Of a DNA stretch of 64,000 nt, positions 54,208 to 62,862 are shown in pieces. A model generated the notes under the pieces. The model saw only the letters and a list, made by a program, of their open reading frames with translations, searched no databases and was not told the DNA's origin. Position numbers and translations under genes: made by a program. Source of the stretch: Myxococcales bacterium (GTDB lineage: Bacteria; Myxococcota_A; Polyangia; Palsa-1104; JAEUJZ01); contig JAEUJZ010000120.1 of NCBI GenBank assembly GCA_016794505.1, forward strand, positions 1 through 64,000. Direction: 5' to 3'. How positions within the stretch are numbered: position 1 is the first letter of the stretch; each line of letters begins with the position of its first letter.

Positions 54208-54237
54208 GCGCTGCGAGTCTGTTCAACCAGACAGCGC
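54208..54237 (+). terminator. hairpin immediately after pelG
   Basis: Interrupted inverted repeat: GCGCTG/CAGCGC outer arms and TCTG/CAGA inner arms around a TTCAAC loop. No T-run follows, so it may be a weak or Rho-aided terminator or an mRNA processing/stability element before the glutamine synthetase gene. Confidence 0.35.
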
Positions 54238-54290
54238 TGCCAAGAGGGCCTCCGGGCTCGCTCCACCTCGCCACAGAAACAGAGGACCAC

Positions 54291-55343
54291 ATGCCAATTT
54301 TTGCTGAATACATATGGGTCGATGGCACAGCGCCCAGCCGAACCACTCGTTCCAAGACGCGCATCTTGCCGGATGAAGGCACCCCCCATTCCAAGAACCC
54401 ACTGGACCCGATTTCCGTCGCGGGCTTTCCGGCCTGGAATACCGACGGATCGTCGACCTACCAAGCGTACGGCAAGGACTCGGACATCGGCCTTCTTCCG
54501 GTTCGCGCGGTGATGGATCCGCTGCGCGGTGGCACCAGCTACCTTGTGCTGTGCGAGGTGTTGACGCCGCGCGGCGTTCCCCATCCGAGCAACACGAGAG
54601 CGCCGCTGCGTCGGCTCCTCGAAAATGGCGCGGACTCAGCGATGGCCTTGTTCGGCTTCGAGCAAGAGTACACCTTCCTGGGCCCTGACCGTCGACCGCT
54701 GGCCTTCCCTGCAGGCGGATTTCCCGCAGCGCAAGGGCCCTATTATTGTGCGGTTGGGACCTTTAACGTCTTCGGCCGCGGTGTCTATGAAGACTTCATG
54801 CAAGCGGCTGTGGCAGCCGGTCTAGCGATCGTCGGGACCAACTTTGAAGTGATGCCGGGCCAGGCTGAGTTTCAGATCGGCACCGTCGATGCGCTGACCG
54901 CCTGTGATCATCTCTGGCTGGCGCGCTGGCTGCTGCACCGCATCACAGAAGAGCATGGGATCGCGGTCACGTTTGATGCCAAGCCCGTCGTCGATGGCGA
55001 CTGGAACGGCGCCGGCATGCACGCCAACATCTCGACCCAGGCCATGCGCGAGCCAGGCGGGCTGGCGCACATTGAGGCAGCGTGTCGCGCGCTGGCCAGT
55101 AAGCGGCAGGAGCACCTGGATGTCTATGGCCACAACTACCAGCAGCGCCTAACCGGTCATCATGAGACGTGCTCGTATCGTGAGTTTCGCTTTGGCGTCG
55201 CGGATCGAACTGCGAGCGTGCGCATTCCCCGTCACGTCGCGCATGCAGGCTGCGGTTATCTAGAAGATCGCCGACCCAACGCAAACGCCGATCCCTACGA
55301 AGTCGCATGCAGGCTGCTGCGCACCATCCTATCGGTGGACTAG
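54291..55343 (+). CDS. glnII: type II (eukaryotic-like) glutamine synthetase
   Basis: 350 residues from ATG 54291 with GAGGACC upstream. The short beta-Grasp N-terminus (AEYIWVDGTAPSRTTRSKTR), NTDGSSTYQA, metal-binding FGFEQEYTFLG, GDWNGAGMHANIST and GVADRTASVRIPRHVA define GSII, about 100 residues shorter than the bacterial GSI. It makes glutamine from glutamate and ammonia using ATP. GSII occurs in rhizobia, actinobacteria and myxobacteria. Its position 84 bases after pelG, in the same direction, suggests coupling with GlmS demand for glutamine; that link is inference. Confidence 0.95.
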   Translation: MPIFAEYIWVDGTAPSRTTRSKTRILPDEGTPHSKNPLDPISVAGFPAWNTDGSSTYQAYGKDSDIGLLPVRAVMDPLRGGTSYLVLCEVLTPRGVPHPSNTRAPLRRLLENGADSAMALFGFEQEYTFLGPDRRPLAFPAGGFPAAQGPYYCAVGTFNVFGRGVYEDFMQAAVAAGLAIVGTNFEVMPGQAEFQIGTVDALTACDHLWLARWLLHRITEEHGIAVTFDAKPVVDGDWNGAGMHANISTQAMREPGGLAHIEAACRALASKRQEHLDVYGHNYQQRLTGHHETCSYREFRFGVADRTASVRIPRHVAHAGCGYLEDRRPNANADPYEVACRLLRTILSVD

Positions 55344-55577
55344 CGAGCGTCCGTTGCCCGCCAGGCAGGATCTCGGCCGCTGTGGCTGTTCCGCCCGGCC
55401 GGGGCAGATCCGCTCGTTCACGGTCATCGCGCTGGCAGAACCTGTGCCAGGACGCGGTGCTTCACCTCGGGTGGATCGAGTCTTGCACTGCAGGTGCGGA
55501 TACAGATACAGCGTAGGAGAGTCGCCCTTCCTCGCTCGCTTTGCATCTGCGTGCGTAAAGGGGAGTCGGGGGATGAG

Positions 55578-56069
55578 ATGCCTGTCTCGACACACAACGA
55601 CTCGCGGGAACTCGCGGGAGCAGTGAGCGAAGCCGTCGTCAGCCTGTCCTATCGAGAGGCGACCTGGGCACAGGCCAGCCTGACCACCGATGGCAGCACT
55701 GTCACTCTGGGCTGCCGCAGCTCAAGCGACCCCGCCCGCTTTCCGCTGATGGTTCGCGTGCTGCTAGAGACCCAAATTCCGCTGGCATGCATCGTTGAGG
55801 CCAGCGCCCTGGCTTCGTGGCCCAATGCCGCACGGGGTACAGGGGAACGGCCCCTGCGCGGGGCGGCACAGCTTCTGCGCTTGGTCGATCTGCGCGGTCA
55901 GCCGTGGGCGCAGATCGAGATCGGGGATCAAGTCCACTTGTTCGATCCATCCGGTCATGAGCGGGCTCGCATCATGCGAAGCTGGGACACAAGGGGCAGC
56001 CGACTGATTTTGCGCTGCTGGGATGAGACTGGGAAAGAGCTTACGCACAATGGGACTGTGCTGTCATGA
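55578..56069 (+). CDS. unknown small beta-rich protein
   Basis: 163 residues from ATG 55578 (GGGGGATGAG upstream). No signal or membrane helix. Beta-rich with repeated short strands (WAQASLTTDGSTVTLGCRSS, PWAQIEIGDQVHLFDPSGHE, RGSRLILRCWDETGKEL). The middle has a helix with Trp (SALASWPNAARG). Not recognised. Convergent with the DUF4832 gene, 17 bases apart. It is 234 bases downstream of glnII on the same strand. Confidence 0.6.
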   Translation: MPVSTHNDSRELAGAVSEAVVSLSYREATWAQASLTTDGSTVTLGCRSSSDPARFPLMVRVLLETQIPLACIVEASALASWPNAARGTGERPLRGAAQLLRLVDLRGQPWAQIEIGDQVHLFDPSGHERARIMRSWDTRGSRLILRCWDETGKELTHNGTVLS

Positions 56070-56086
56070 GGATCGAAGCAATCAGG

Positions 56087-58033
56087 CTACGGAGCGGTGA
56101 GCGGCACGCTGGCGCTACTACACGGAGTCAGCGCAAAGCTCGCACTGATTCCGATCTTCTGCTTCAGATCGTTGCTGCCATTCCCTGCATCCCACAGTCC
56201 GCTGTTGGCCAAGCGAATGGAGTACTCAGGCCGGTTGTGCAGCATCGGCTGAGGATCCGGCAGCGCCAGCGCCAGTGCATAGGTTCCCTCGGGCGTTCCG
56301 GCTGGTATGCACAGTCGCGCGTCGATCTGTTGTACCGCCCCCGGAGTCCAGCGGCGAGCATCGACCGGCAGCTTGGCCAGCAAGCGGGTCCCCGTTGCCT
56401 GATTGCGTGCGATGATCTCGACCCCCCGTGGGTTGTATGGCGCGGCATAGCCATCGTTGCGCAGCGAGAAGCTGATTCTGATCTCACCTCCGGGCTGTGC
56501 TCCCGCGGTGACCACGCTGTCGAGCAAGGCCAAGCGATAGCCCAGCCGGCGCTGCACGACGGCCAAGTTGCTGCCCCAGCTGTTCAGTACCGCGGCTTGG
56601 TAGTCGCGATTCAGATACGAGTAGTGCAGCCTTTCCAAATCGGCGCTGGCCGTAGCCCATCCCGAGTACGCCGACGTCACGCAGGTCTCGCCGCCCTGCG
56701 GGACATAGAGATTCTCGGTCGCCAGATAGGCCTTGTCCGCGCCGACGTTGCTGTACGTGCCATAGTCGTCCGCGGTCGCCAGGAAGCAGTCGTTGTGATG
56801 ACCCACGCGCGCCTTGGGGCTACCGCCAAATGCCTCGCTGGCTGTCAGTGCCGCCGGGCCAAAGAAGCGCTGTTTGAAGCCAGGGACTCGCAGCTGCACC
56901 GTGCGCGAGGCGGGCAGAGTCGAAAGCAGGGCATCCACCACGGCGCGGCGATCATTCCACTGCGCTTGGCTGATGCTGTTCTGGTCACCAAAGTGGTCGG
57001 TGAAGTACCACTCACCCCACGCGCCGATGAAGCCCGCTTGTACCGTGGCGATGACGTCGGCATGGGCCTGCAAAAGAGGCGTGAGCTGGGCCAGGTGCGA
57101 GAGCACTTGTTCCTTGGGGGCGTCGCCGTACGGCTTGCTCATGCTGCGGCTGTATGCGAAGCGCAGCACCAGCTTCAGGCCAGCGGCACGCACGCGATCA
57201 AAGTCGGCGCTCATGCCCGAGAGATAGCTGGCGCTGATGTTCGAGCTGCGGAAGGCATCCAGATAATAGAGGCGCAGAACCAAGCTGATGCCTTCGTTGG
57301 TGCGATAGCTCGCGAGCTGGCTCTGGCTGAGCGGTGTGCTGCCGCTGGTCTCGTGGTGGTGATAGAAGCCACGCTCTGGATTTGCGAAGTTCGTCGTGTC
57401 ATCGAGAGCGTAGCGGACTGTGGTGCCGCCGCTGCCGCCACCACTGCTGCCGCCGCCGCCGGCATCAACGCCCCCCCCTCCTGCGCTCGCGGCCGAGACG
57501 AACGTCCAGCGCTGGTTGTCCAAGCCGTGACAGGACCACTGCAGGATCGGCGCTTGATTTTCCTTCGAGCTAGCTGCGACATCCATGCACTTGCGGTTCC
57601 TTGCGCCGGTTGTCTGCGGCTTCATCAGGACCGCGGTGCCGCTATCCACCAGGCGGAATTTTTGGTTCGGGGACTCTGTGCAGGCTGCCTGCACCAGGCC
57701 CAGCCCGTCTTGAGCGCTGTCCGTCCTGACCGACAGACACAGGCCGCTGTGCTCGGCCTCCAGCACATAGCTCTCATCGGCCCCATGGCGAGGGTGCCAG
57801 CGTTGTCCGCCTGCTCCACTACAGTCCTGCTGCACCACCCTGGCACCCGGCAGCAGGCTGCTGTTCTCCACGCTCGCACACTTGCCGCTGTGGACCGCGC
57901 GCAGCTCATACAGCGGATCGCTCAACGAAATCGGCGCCCCAAGCTGCTGCAGCGCATCCGAGTCCAGCTCTGCTTTGCCGCAATCAGACAGCGAGATCAC
58001 CGACACTCCCAACAACAGTTGTCGTACGTTCAT
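56087..58033 (-). CDS. lipoprotein with ricin B lectin domain and DUF4874/DUF4832 region
   Basis: 648 residues from ATG 58033. An N-terminal signal with lipobox-like SLSDC is followed by a ricin-type beta-trefoil (about 40-185) with three (Q/N)xW/F motifs (GGQRWHPR, NQKFRL, NQRWTF). A Gly/Ser linker (about 190-210) leads to the DUF4874 start (NFANPERGFYHHHETS), a TIM-barrel-like segment (GLKLVLRFAYSRSM, VQAGFIGAWGEWYF) and a beta-sandwich C-terminus (DUF4832). DUF4832 proteins are secreted carbohydrate-active candidates. The lectin suggests binding of galactose/GalNAc-type glycans, which could include Pel; that is speculative. Confidence 0.85.
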   Translation of the reverse strand: MNVRQLLLGVSVISLSDCGKAELDSDALQQLGAPISLSDPLYELRAVHSGKCASVENSSLLPGARVVQQDCSGAGGQRWHPRHGADESYVLEAEHSGLCLSVRTDSAQDGLGLVQAACTESPNQKFRLVDSGTAVLMKPQTTGARNRKCMDVAASSKENQAPILQWSCHGLDNQRWTFVSAASAGGGGVDAGGGGSSGGGSGGTTVRYALDDTTNFANPERGFYHHHETSGSTPLSQSQLASYRTNEGISLVLRLYYLDAFRSSNISASYLSGMSADFDRVRAAGLKLVLRFAYSRSMSKPYGDAPKEQVLSHLAQLTPLLQAHADVIATVQAGFIGAWGEWYFTDHFGDQNSISQAQWNDRRAVVDALLSTLPASRTVQLRVPGFKQRFFGPAALTASEAFGGSPKARVGHHNDCFLATADDYGTYSNVGADKAYLATENLYVPQGGETCVTSAYSGWATASADLERLHYSYLNRDYQAAVLNSWGSNLAVVQRRLGYRLALLDSVVTAGAQPGGEIRISFSLRNDGYAAPYNPRGVEIIARNQATGTRLLAKLPVDARRWTPGAVQQIDARLCIPAGTPEGTYALALALPDPQPMLHNRPEYSIRLANSGLWDAGNGSNDLKQKIGISASFALTPCSSASVPLTAP

Positions 58034-58683
58034 GGTTCGCTCTCTCAAGGTCTAGGAACGTTCTCTTGGCCGCCGCCAAGGACAAAAGGAGTCCGCCGCG
58101 GCACGCGCTCAGGACTCCCAAGACCGGCTCTGTCCGGTGTCCCTCTGCTGTGTCGTCGACCCGTTCACGCCGCACCGTGCGCGCCGCCACGCCTCCACAT
58201 ACGAGGGTCCCGTCGGACCGTCGTTTTGGCATACTGGGCTCAGGCTATTTATCAATATAGTCGATTGCGCACAGAGCGATTGCTGTCAAATAGCAATCGC
58301 GCCAGCCTGGTTCACAAGCTGCAGGACCGTCTATATGAATATTCTTTGCGAAGGATGCAGCGTGTCAGCGTGGCGCCCGCGAGCAGGTCGTCTGGCCTGG
58401 CAGCGACTGCATCATCCGACTAGCACATGGCTAGAACATCGAGCCTAGAGAATCGTATTTTCCAATGCAAGAAAATTTATGATTACAGTTTATGTAGGAC
58501 AATTCCATTGCATAGACTGCACATCCACTGCACATGTACACGTTGATAAGTCCTTGAAATCGTTCGCTGCCTGCTGCCTGCGATATCGGCATGCAGGTTG
58601 AAAGGACGCATTCCGCACGAAACCTGTCACGTTTCCTGGGGCCAGCGATGACCGCAGCTCCTCATCGAATCGGAGAGCCGCCC
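58034..58683. other. 650-base divergent intergenic region, AT-rich, with a palindrome
   Basis: It lies between the DUF4832 gene (minus) and the lectin gene (plus). The centre (58240-58560) is markedly AT-rich for this genome, so promoters for both genes are likely. It holds the inverted repeat at 58276-58300 and a repeated TGCACATCCACTGCACATG near 58520. No gene supported. Confidence 0.5.
58276..58300. repeat. 9-bp perfect inverted repeat, operator or hairpin
   Basis: Arms GCGATTGCT and AGCAATCGC around a GTCAAAT loop. A half-copy CGATTGC occurs 15 bases upstream (58262-58268). The position in an AT-rich divergent region fits a regulator binding site. Confidence 0.45.
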
Positions 58684-60651
58684 ATGAATCAGATCACGAT
58701 TTCAGAAGTGCAAGGGATCCATGATGCGTCACAGCTTCCGGTGGTGGCGCGCCTGGCAAACGCCTTCGCCATGGCCATGCACAAAGGAGCGGCGCATGTC
58801 GCAGATGCGGCCCGCTTTCCGGTGACCTATGGCTCCGGCTCAGTCGAGGAGATCGTCGCCCGCTTGGTGTTACAGCTTCCGGCCAAGCAGCAGCGCGTGG
58901 TGGTGGGACGTGCTCTGGCTCTGACCGAGAGGCCCATCGCTAGCTCGATGTCAGCGGCCTCGTTGATCGATCCCACATCCCTGCTGCGAGATCTTGCCCT
59001 GCTCGATCTGACCGCGACTGAGCCGATCATGGATCAGGTCACGCGCTTGTTTCATGCGGACTCTGCGCCGGGTCTGTCGCTGCATCCAGATCAGGCCAGC
59101 GCCGCGGGCATCCATCATCCGACTGCGCGACGCCTACCGATGCTGCAGCTTCGCATCCGCGGAACCAAGTGTCTCAGCGAAACGGCACAGACGATCGCCG
59201 CGGACGAGATGCATGTATCGGGGATCACGCTGGATGCCGATGGGCAGGCGGGAGTCGTTGCTGATCTCAAGCTGGGTGATTTTTCCCGCAGTGAAGACTT
59301 CGCCTACTTCCCATCGCTGGTGGTGGCCAAGTTCGATCTCGATCGCGCACCCTGCGGCCACGTGGAGTGGCCTCGATCGTATTTCGTCATGCTGCTGTTG
59401 ACCGAGATTCGCCACAGCGGGCACAGCCTGTTTGCTGAGGCCGCCCGCCGACTGCTGGATGTCATTCAGCTTCGGGTCCGAGAGATCCTCAGCAAGGCGA
59501 ATGAGCCATCGGCGCCGGGCTGCGCGGCAGGCGAGACAGAGCCGAGTCGCGGACCCCTGATCGCAGAGGTGCTGGGCGATGTGATGACCCAGGCCTTCGC
59601 CTCACTCGCGGCGCTGTTCAACAACAAGCTGTTCTCTGTTGTGACTCTGCGCATAGATGTTCCATCGCACGCAGCAGCACAGGCCAACCCCAACTTTTCA
59701 GAGCTGATGACGTTTGACAGCAAGGGCTTTGAGGGTGCGTATCGGATCTTCTATGACTGGCACCTGGGCGAAGAACAGACCGCATGGAGCGATTGGATGC
59801 AGCTTGATGGCGAGCTTGCTTCCGCGCCGGCCGTGGTGTCCTGGGGCAAGCACCGCATCGACGTCTTCGTCCGCGGCAACGATGACCAGATGTTGCAGAA
59901 GATCTGGCGAGACGCGCACGGATGGGGGAAATGGATTCCGTTGGGAGGTGGGCTGGGCTCGGCTCCGGCCGCGGTTTCATGGGGTGAAGACCGCATCGAC
60001 TGCTTCTGCCGCACCAAAGACAACCACCTGGGCCATACGTTCTGGAACGGCAGCACGTGGTCGCCATGGGAAGATCTCGGCGGGGATATCACGTCGGCTC
60101 CGGCCGCCGCCGCCTGGGGGCCCGCTCGAATCGATGTATTTGCCCGCGGCGCAAACAATCAGCTGCTGCATCGCTCGTTCACCGCGCCCGGCGGCTGGGC
60201 GGCATGGCAGGACTTGGGGGGGAATCTGCTCGACGCGCCGGCCGTAGTCTCGCCTTCGCTGGGGGTCCTGCACGTCTATATTCATGGGCAGCCCAGCGCT
60301 ACCTGGTCCGAGCCCCAGGGCGAGAGCAGGCACGGCATCTCGTACCGGTTTCGAGACGGCGAGAAGTGGGGCGACTGGGGGTATCTCGGAGGCAGCCTGG
60401 CATCGGCTCCTGCCGTCTGCTCATCCGACCTGGGCCGCGAAGATGTCTTTGCCCGCGGCATGGATGGGCAGCTGTATCACAAGGGCTATAGCGGCCGATC
60501 TGGCTGGGGGGAATGGGAGTGTCTCGGAGGGCAGCTCAGCGACGCACCCGCCGTCGTCACGAGCTGGAGATCGACCACGATCGACTGCTTCATAAAAGGA
60601 ACGGACAACCATCTCTGGCAGCGCTGGGTGTGGGGCATCCCACTGGGTTAG
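58684..60651 (+). CDS. PLL/PHL-type beta-propeller lectin with N-terminal domain
   Basis: 655 residues from ATG 58684 (GGAGAG upstream). Residues about 345-655 contain six repeats of the type WxxWxxLGGxLxSAPAVVSW-RIDVFxRG (for example WGKWIPLGGGLGSAPAAVSW, IDCFCRT), the fucose-binding PLL propeller known from Photorhabdus lectins. Blade 4 is imperfect (SPSLGVLHVYIHG). The N-terminal 340 residues include ADEMHVSGITLDADGQ, KLGDFSRSEDFAYFPSLVVA and EWPRSYFVMLLLTEIRHSGH, resembling the domain that precedes propellers in some secreted bacterial proteins. No signal peptide is visible. Could be a surface adhesin or effector. Confidence 0.85.
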   Translation: MNQITISEVQGIHDASQLPVVARLANAFAMAMHKGAAHVADAARFPVTYGSGSVEEIVARLVLQLPAKQQRVVVGRALALTERPIASSMSAASLIDPTSLLRDLALLDLTATEPIMDQVTRLFHADSAPGLSLHPDQASAAGIHHPTARRLPMLQLRIRGTKCLSETAQTIAADEMHVSGITLDADGQAGVVADLKLGDFSRSEDFAYFPSLVVAKFDLDRAPCGHVEWPRSYFVMLLLTEIRHSGHSLFAEAARRLLDVIQLRVREILSKANEPSAPGCAAGETEPSRGPLIAEVLGDVMTQAFASLAALFNNKLFSVVTLRIDVPSHAAAQANPNFSELMTFDSKGFEGAYRIFYDWHLGEEQTAWSDWMQLDGELASAPAVVSWGKHRIDVFVRGNDDQMLQKIWRDAHGWGKWIPLGGGLGSAPAAVSWGEDRIDCFCRTKDNHLGHTFWNGSTWSPWEDLGGDITSAPAAAAWGPARIDVFARGANNQLLHRSFTAPGGWAAWQDLGGNLLDAPAVVSPSLGVLHVYIHGQPSATWSEPQGESRHGISYRFRDGEKWGDWGYLGGSLASAPAVCSSDLGREDVFARGMDGQLYHKGYSGRSGWGEWECLGGQLSDAPAVVTSWRSTTIDCFIKGTDNHLWQRWVWGIPLG

Positions 60652-60751
60652 TCCATGCAACGACGCGCCTCTGCTGTCGCCCGTCTACGCTGCTGGCTTC
60701 TGCGTCTACCCTCCTGCCTCTCTTCCCGGATTTTTCCGTTTTTCTAGAGCT

Positions 60752-60767
60752 TGGTGCGTCCCTTGCA
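60752..60767 (+). promoter_or_regulatory. sigma54-type promoter candidate for the TerC gene
   Basis: TGGTGC-GTCCC-TTGCA: perfect -12 TTGCA, TGG and C conserved at -24, correct spacing. Predicted start near 60778, about 105 bases before ATG 60884. Confidence 0.4.
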
Positions 60768-60883
60768 TACTTGCTGATGCAGGCCAGTACGCCGAGCGGC
60801 TGGGCGGGATCTGGGTCTGCAGGCTCAGCGGCCTGTGGGATGTTCACTCGCGGCAACACTCCGAGCCTCTGCCCTCAAGAGAC

Positions 60884-61867
60884 ATGAAGAGATCGCAGAA
60901 TGATCTCGCGAAAGAGAAGGTGGCCGTCATGGTGAATCCAGGCGCAGTGTCACTTCCGGTCCCACCGTGGTCCTGGGGGGTGCTTGGCGGTGTTGTCCTT
61001 CTCAGCCTTGCCGTGGATCTTCTGCTGCACCGGGGAGATCGCGAGCAGGGTCGTCTGTGGGCCTGCGCATGGAGTGTTGTATGGATCACTCTCGGGCTCC
61101 TTTTTGGTCTCTGGGTCGACTACCAATTCGGCCGTAGCGCAGCCGAGGAGTACCTGAGCGCATACCTCATCGAAAAAAGCCTCAGCGTCGACAATCTCTT
61201 CGTATTCTTGATCGTCTTCTCGCGCCTGCAGATCCCCAAAGCCGAGCAGCATCGCGTCCTGCAGTGGGGAATCATCGGGGCCTTCGTAACTCGCGCCGTG
61301 TTTATTGCTGCGGGCACCACGCTCCTCGCCGCGTGGCACGGCATGATCTATCCGCTGGGAGCCTTCCTCATCTACACCGGATACAAGACGGCGACCGATC
61401 ACCCGGATGAGACCAACGAAGGCCTGGTTCTTCCCTTTGTGCGCAAGCACTTTCCCTTTAGCCGCCACGTGCGTGGTCACCACTTCTTCGTGCGGGAGGA
61501 CGGACGCTGGGTTGCGACTCCGCTCTTCTTGGCGTTGATCGTCATTGAGTTCACCGACATCGTCTTCGCCATCGACTCGCTACCGGCCGTGTTCGCAGTC
61601 TCAGTCAACCCGTTTATCGTCTACAGCTCCAATGTCTTCGCCATCCTCGGCATGCGGGCCCTATTCCTGACGCTGGCTGACTTGCTCACCGACCTGAAGT
61701 ACCTGCGATATGGGCTGGCGGCGATCATGATCTTCGCTGGCCTCAAGATGCTCGGATCGAAGCTCGTTCAGCTCTCGCATCTGACCTCGCTCCTCACGGT
61801 CGCTGGAATCTTGGTCACTGCGATCCTCCCAAGCCTTCTGGCCAAGCGCTTAAAGCCGCAGCCTTAG
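60884..61867 (+). CDS. TerC/Alx family integral membrane protein
   Basis: 327 residues from 60884, or 312 from ATG 60929, which has a better ribosome site (AGAAGGTGG). Eight or nine helices. Signature segments are EKSLSVDNLFVFLIVF and VIEFTDIVFAIDSLPAVFAV, with intramembrane acidic residues used for metal transport. GYKTATDHPDETNEGLVLPF is the cytosolic loop. TerC/Alx proteins handle Mn2+ or tellurite/alkaline stress. No yybP-ykoY-type leader was recognised upstream. A -24/-12 match lies at 60752. Confidence 0.93.
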   Translation: MKRSQNDLAKEKVAVMVNPGAVSLPVPPWSWGVLGGVVLLSLAVDLLLHRGDREQGRLWACAWSVVWITLGLLFGLWVDYQFGRSAAEEYLSAYLIEKSLSVDNLFVFLIVFSRLQIPKAEQHRVLQWGIIGAFVTRAVFIAAGTTLLAAWHGMIYPLGAFLIYTGYKTATDHPDETNEGLVLPFVRKHFPFSRHVRGHHFFVREDGRWVATPLFLALIVIEFTDIVFAIDSLPAVFAVSVNPFIVYSSNVFAILGMRALFLTLADLLTDLKYLRYGLAAIMIFAGLKMLGSKLVQLSHLTSLLTVAGILVTAILPSLLAKRLKPQP

Positions 61868-62108
61868 CCCACCGGGCGCATTGGCTCGCACGCGCCGCAA
61901 GGGCTGGTCCATCAGCGGGCGGGCTGTGGCTCCGCAAGCCCGGCGAGTCAGATGCGCACACTATGCCAAGTCGGCACATGGCATGCCGCCCCAGGCAGCT
62001 GGGCTGGCGCACGGAAAACGTACCTGCGCAGCCAAACCACCGCGTCGTCCGAAAGCCCGAGCCAATGCCCTGCGTGTGTGGGCCCACTCGCGGAGTCTCT
62101 CCACGCTG

Positions 62109-62654
62109 CTAGTTCGCATCGAGCAGTGCTTTAAGCGCGGTCCACTCGCGATCGAGGCGGCTCCGGCTGGCGTCCCATGTCCCGGCGCGCTCTGTTTCCA
62201 GAGCCTTGATGCTGCTGGCAAGAGCTTCGCGCTGGGCGCGAGCCTTTTTGAGCCGCGCGTACTTGTCGACATGCTTCTGGCCAGCGGCTCTCTGTGTCTT
62301 GGCCTCCAGCGCTGCGATGCTTCGGTCCACCTCGATCAGCCTGGACTGCATCGTCTGCATATACTCCTTCTGCTCCTTCACGAAGTCCTTGGCTGCGCCT
62401 CGCTTGGTGTCCGCTTCGAGCGGAGCCGCCTGTGCCTCTGGGCCTGCATCCGCGACGGCGAACGCAGGCCGGTCTGCCACCTCGCCGTGGTCGCCGACGG
62501 CCACAGACGAAGGCTCGCTCCTTTCGTTGATCACCTGCGTATTGCTCTGGGTCTGCTCTCCCATACTCTGCTTCTGCAGCGTCGCTGCATCCTCGCACGC
62601 AGCGATGAACACGAGCGAGCAGAGAACCGGAACGGAACGGAATGTCTTGCGCAT
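62109..62654 (-). CDS. coiled-coil lipoprotein, stress-associated candidate
   Basis: 181 residues from ATG 62654 with a strong AAGGAGGAG. MRKTFRSVPVLCSLVFIAAC is a lipoprotein signal (Cys20). A disordered stretch (about 25-85) precedes a long coiled-coil (EYMQTMQSRLIEVDRSIAAL, KARAQREALASSIKALETER). No family recognised, but the layout resembles small periplasmic coiled-coil lipoproteins that space or anchor the envelope. It has the best sigma54-type promoter match in the window, 41-56 bases upstream. Confidence 0.75.
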   Translation of the reverse strand: MRKTFRSVPVLCSLVFIAACEDAATLQKQSMGEQTQSNTQVINERSEPSSVAVGDHGEVADRPAFAVADAGPEAQAAPLEADTKRGAAKDFVKEQKEYMQTMQSRLIEVDRSIAALEAKTQRAAGQKHVDKYARLKKARAQREALASSIKALETERAGTWDASRSRLDREWTALKALLDAN

Positions 62655-62694
62655 AGTACTCCTCCTTCCTGAGGTGGACCGCACAGTCTGTATG

Positions 62695-62710
62695 CGCAAG
62701 TTGTGTGCCA
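62695..62710 (-). promoter_or_regulatory. sigma54-type promoter for the coiled-coil lipoprotein gene
   Basis: The minus strand reads TGGCAC-ACAAC-TTGCG: perfect TGGCAC and TTGC with correct spacing. Predicted start near 62684, leader about 30 bases to ATG 62654. Confidence 0.65.
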
Positions 62711-62816
62711 CTTCGTCGACTTTTCTGTGCGTTCTGGCGCATGGTTTTCTCAACCGGATCGCTCACTCTTTTGGAAGCGAAGGAAGAAACGGCAGGCTCC
62801 ACGACTCCGCCATGTT

Positions 62817-62832
62817 CGGCATCACTCTTGCT
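62817..62832 (+). promoter_or_regulatory. sigma54-type promoter candidate for the lmo0937-type gene
   Basis: CGGCAT-CACTC-TTGCT: perfect -12 and one mismatch at -24 (TGGCAY), correct spacing. Predicted start near 62843, seven bases before the AAGGAGG ribosome site. Confidence 0.55.
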
Positions 62833-62862
62833 GGCTATCACGACTAGAAAAAGGAGGCTCCT

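Noticed and set aside
56066..58423. 785-codon plus-strand open frame antisense to the DUF4832 gene
   Set aside because: The minus strand carries recognisable ricin-lectin and DUF4832 motifs with a signal peptide; the plus frame is an Arg/Ala/Gln-rich shadow without motifs.
60652..60883. Possible yybP-ykoY manganese riboswitch before the TerC gene
   Set aside because: The conserved stem-loop sequences of that riboswitch could not be found; only a -24/-12 promoter match is visible.
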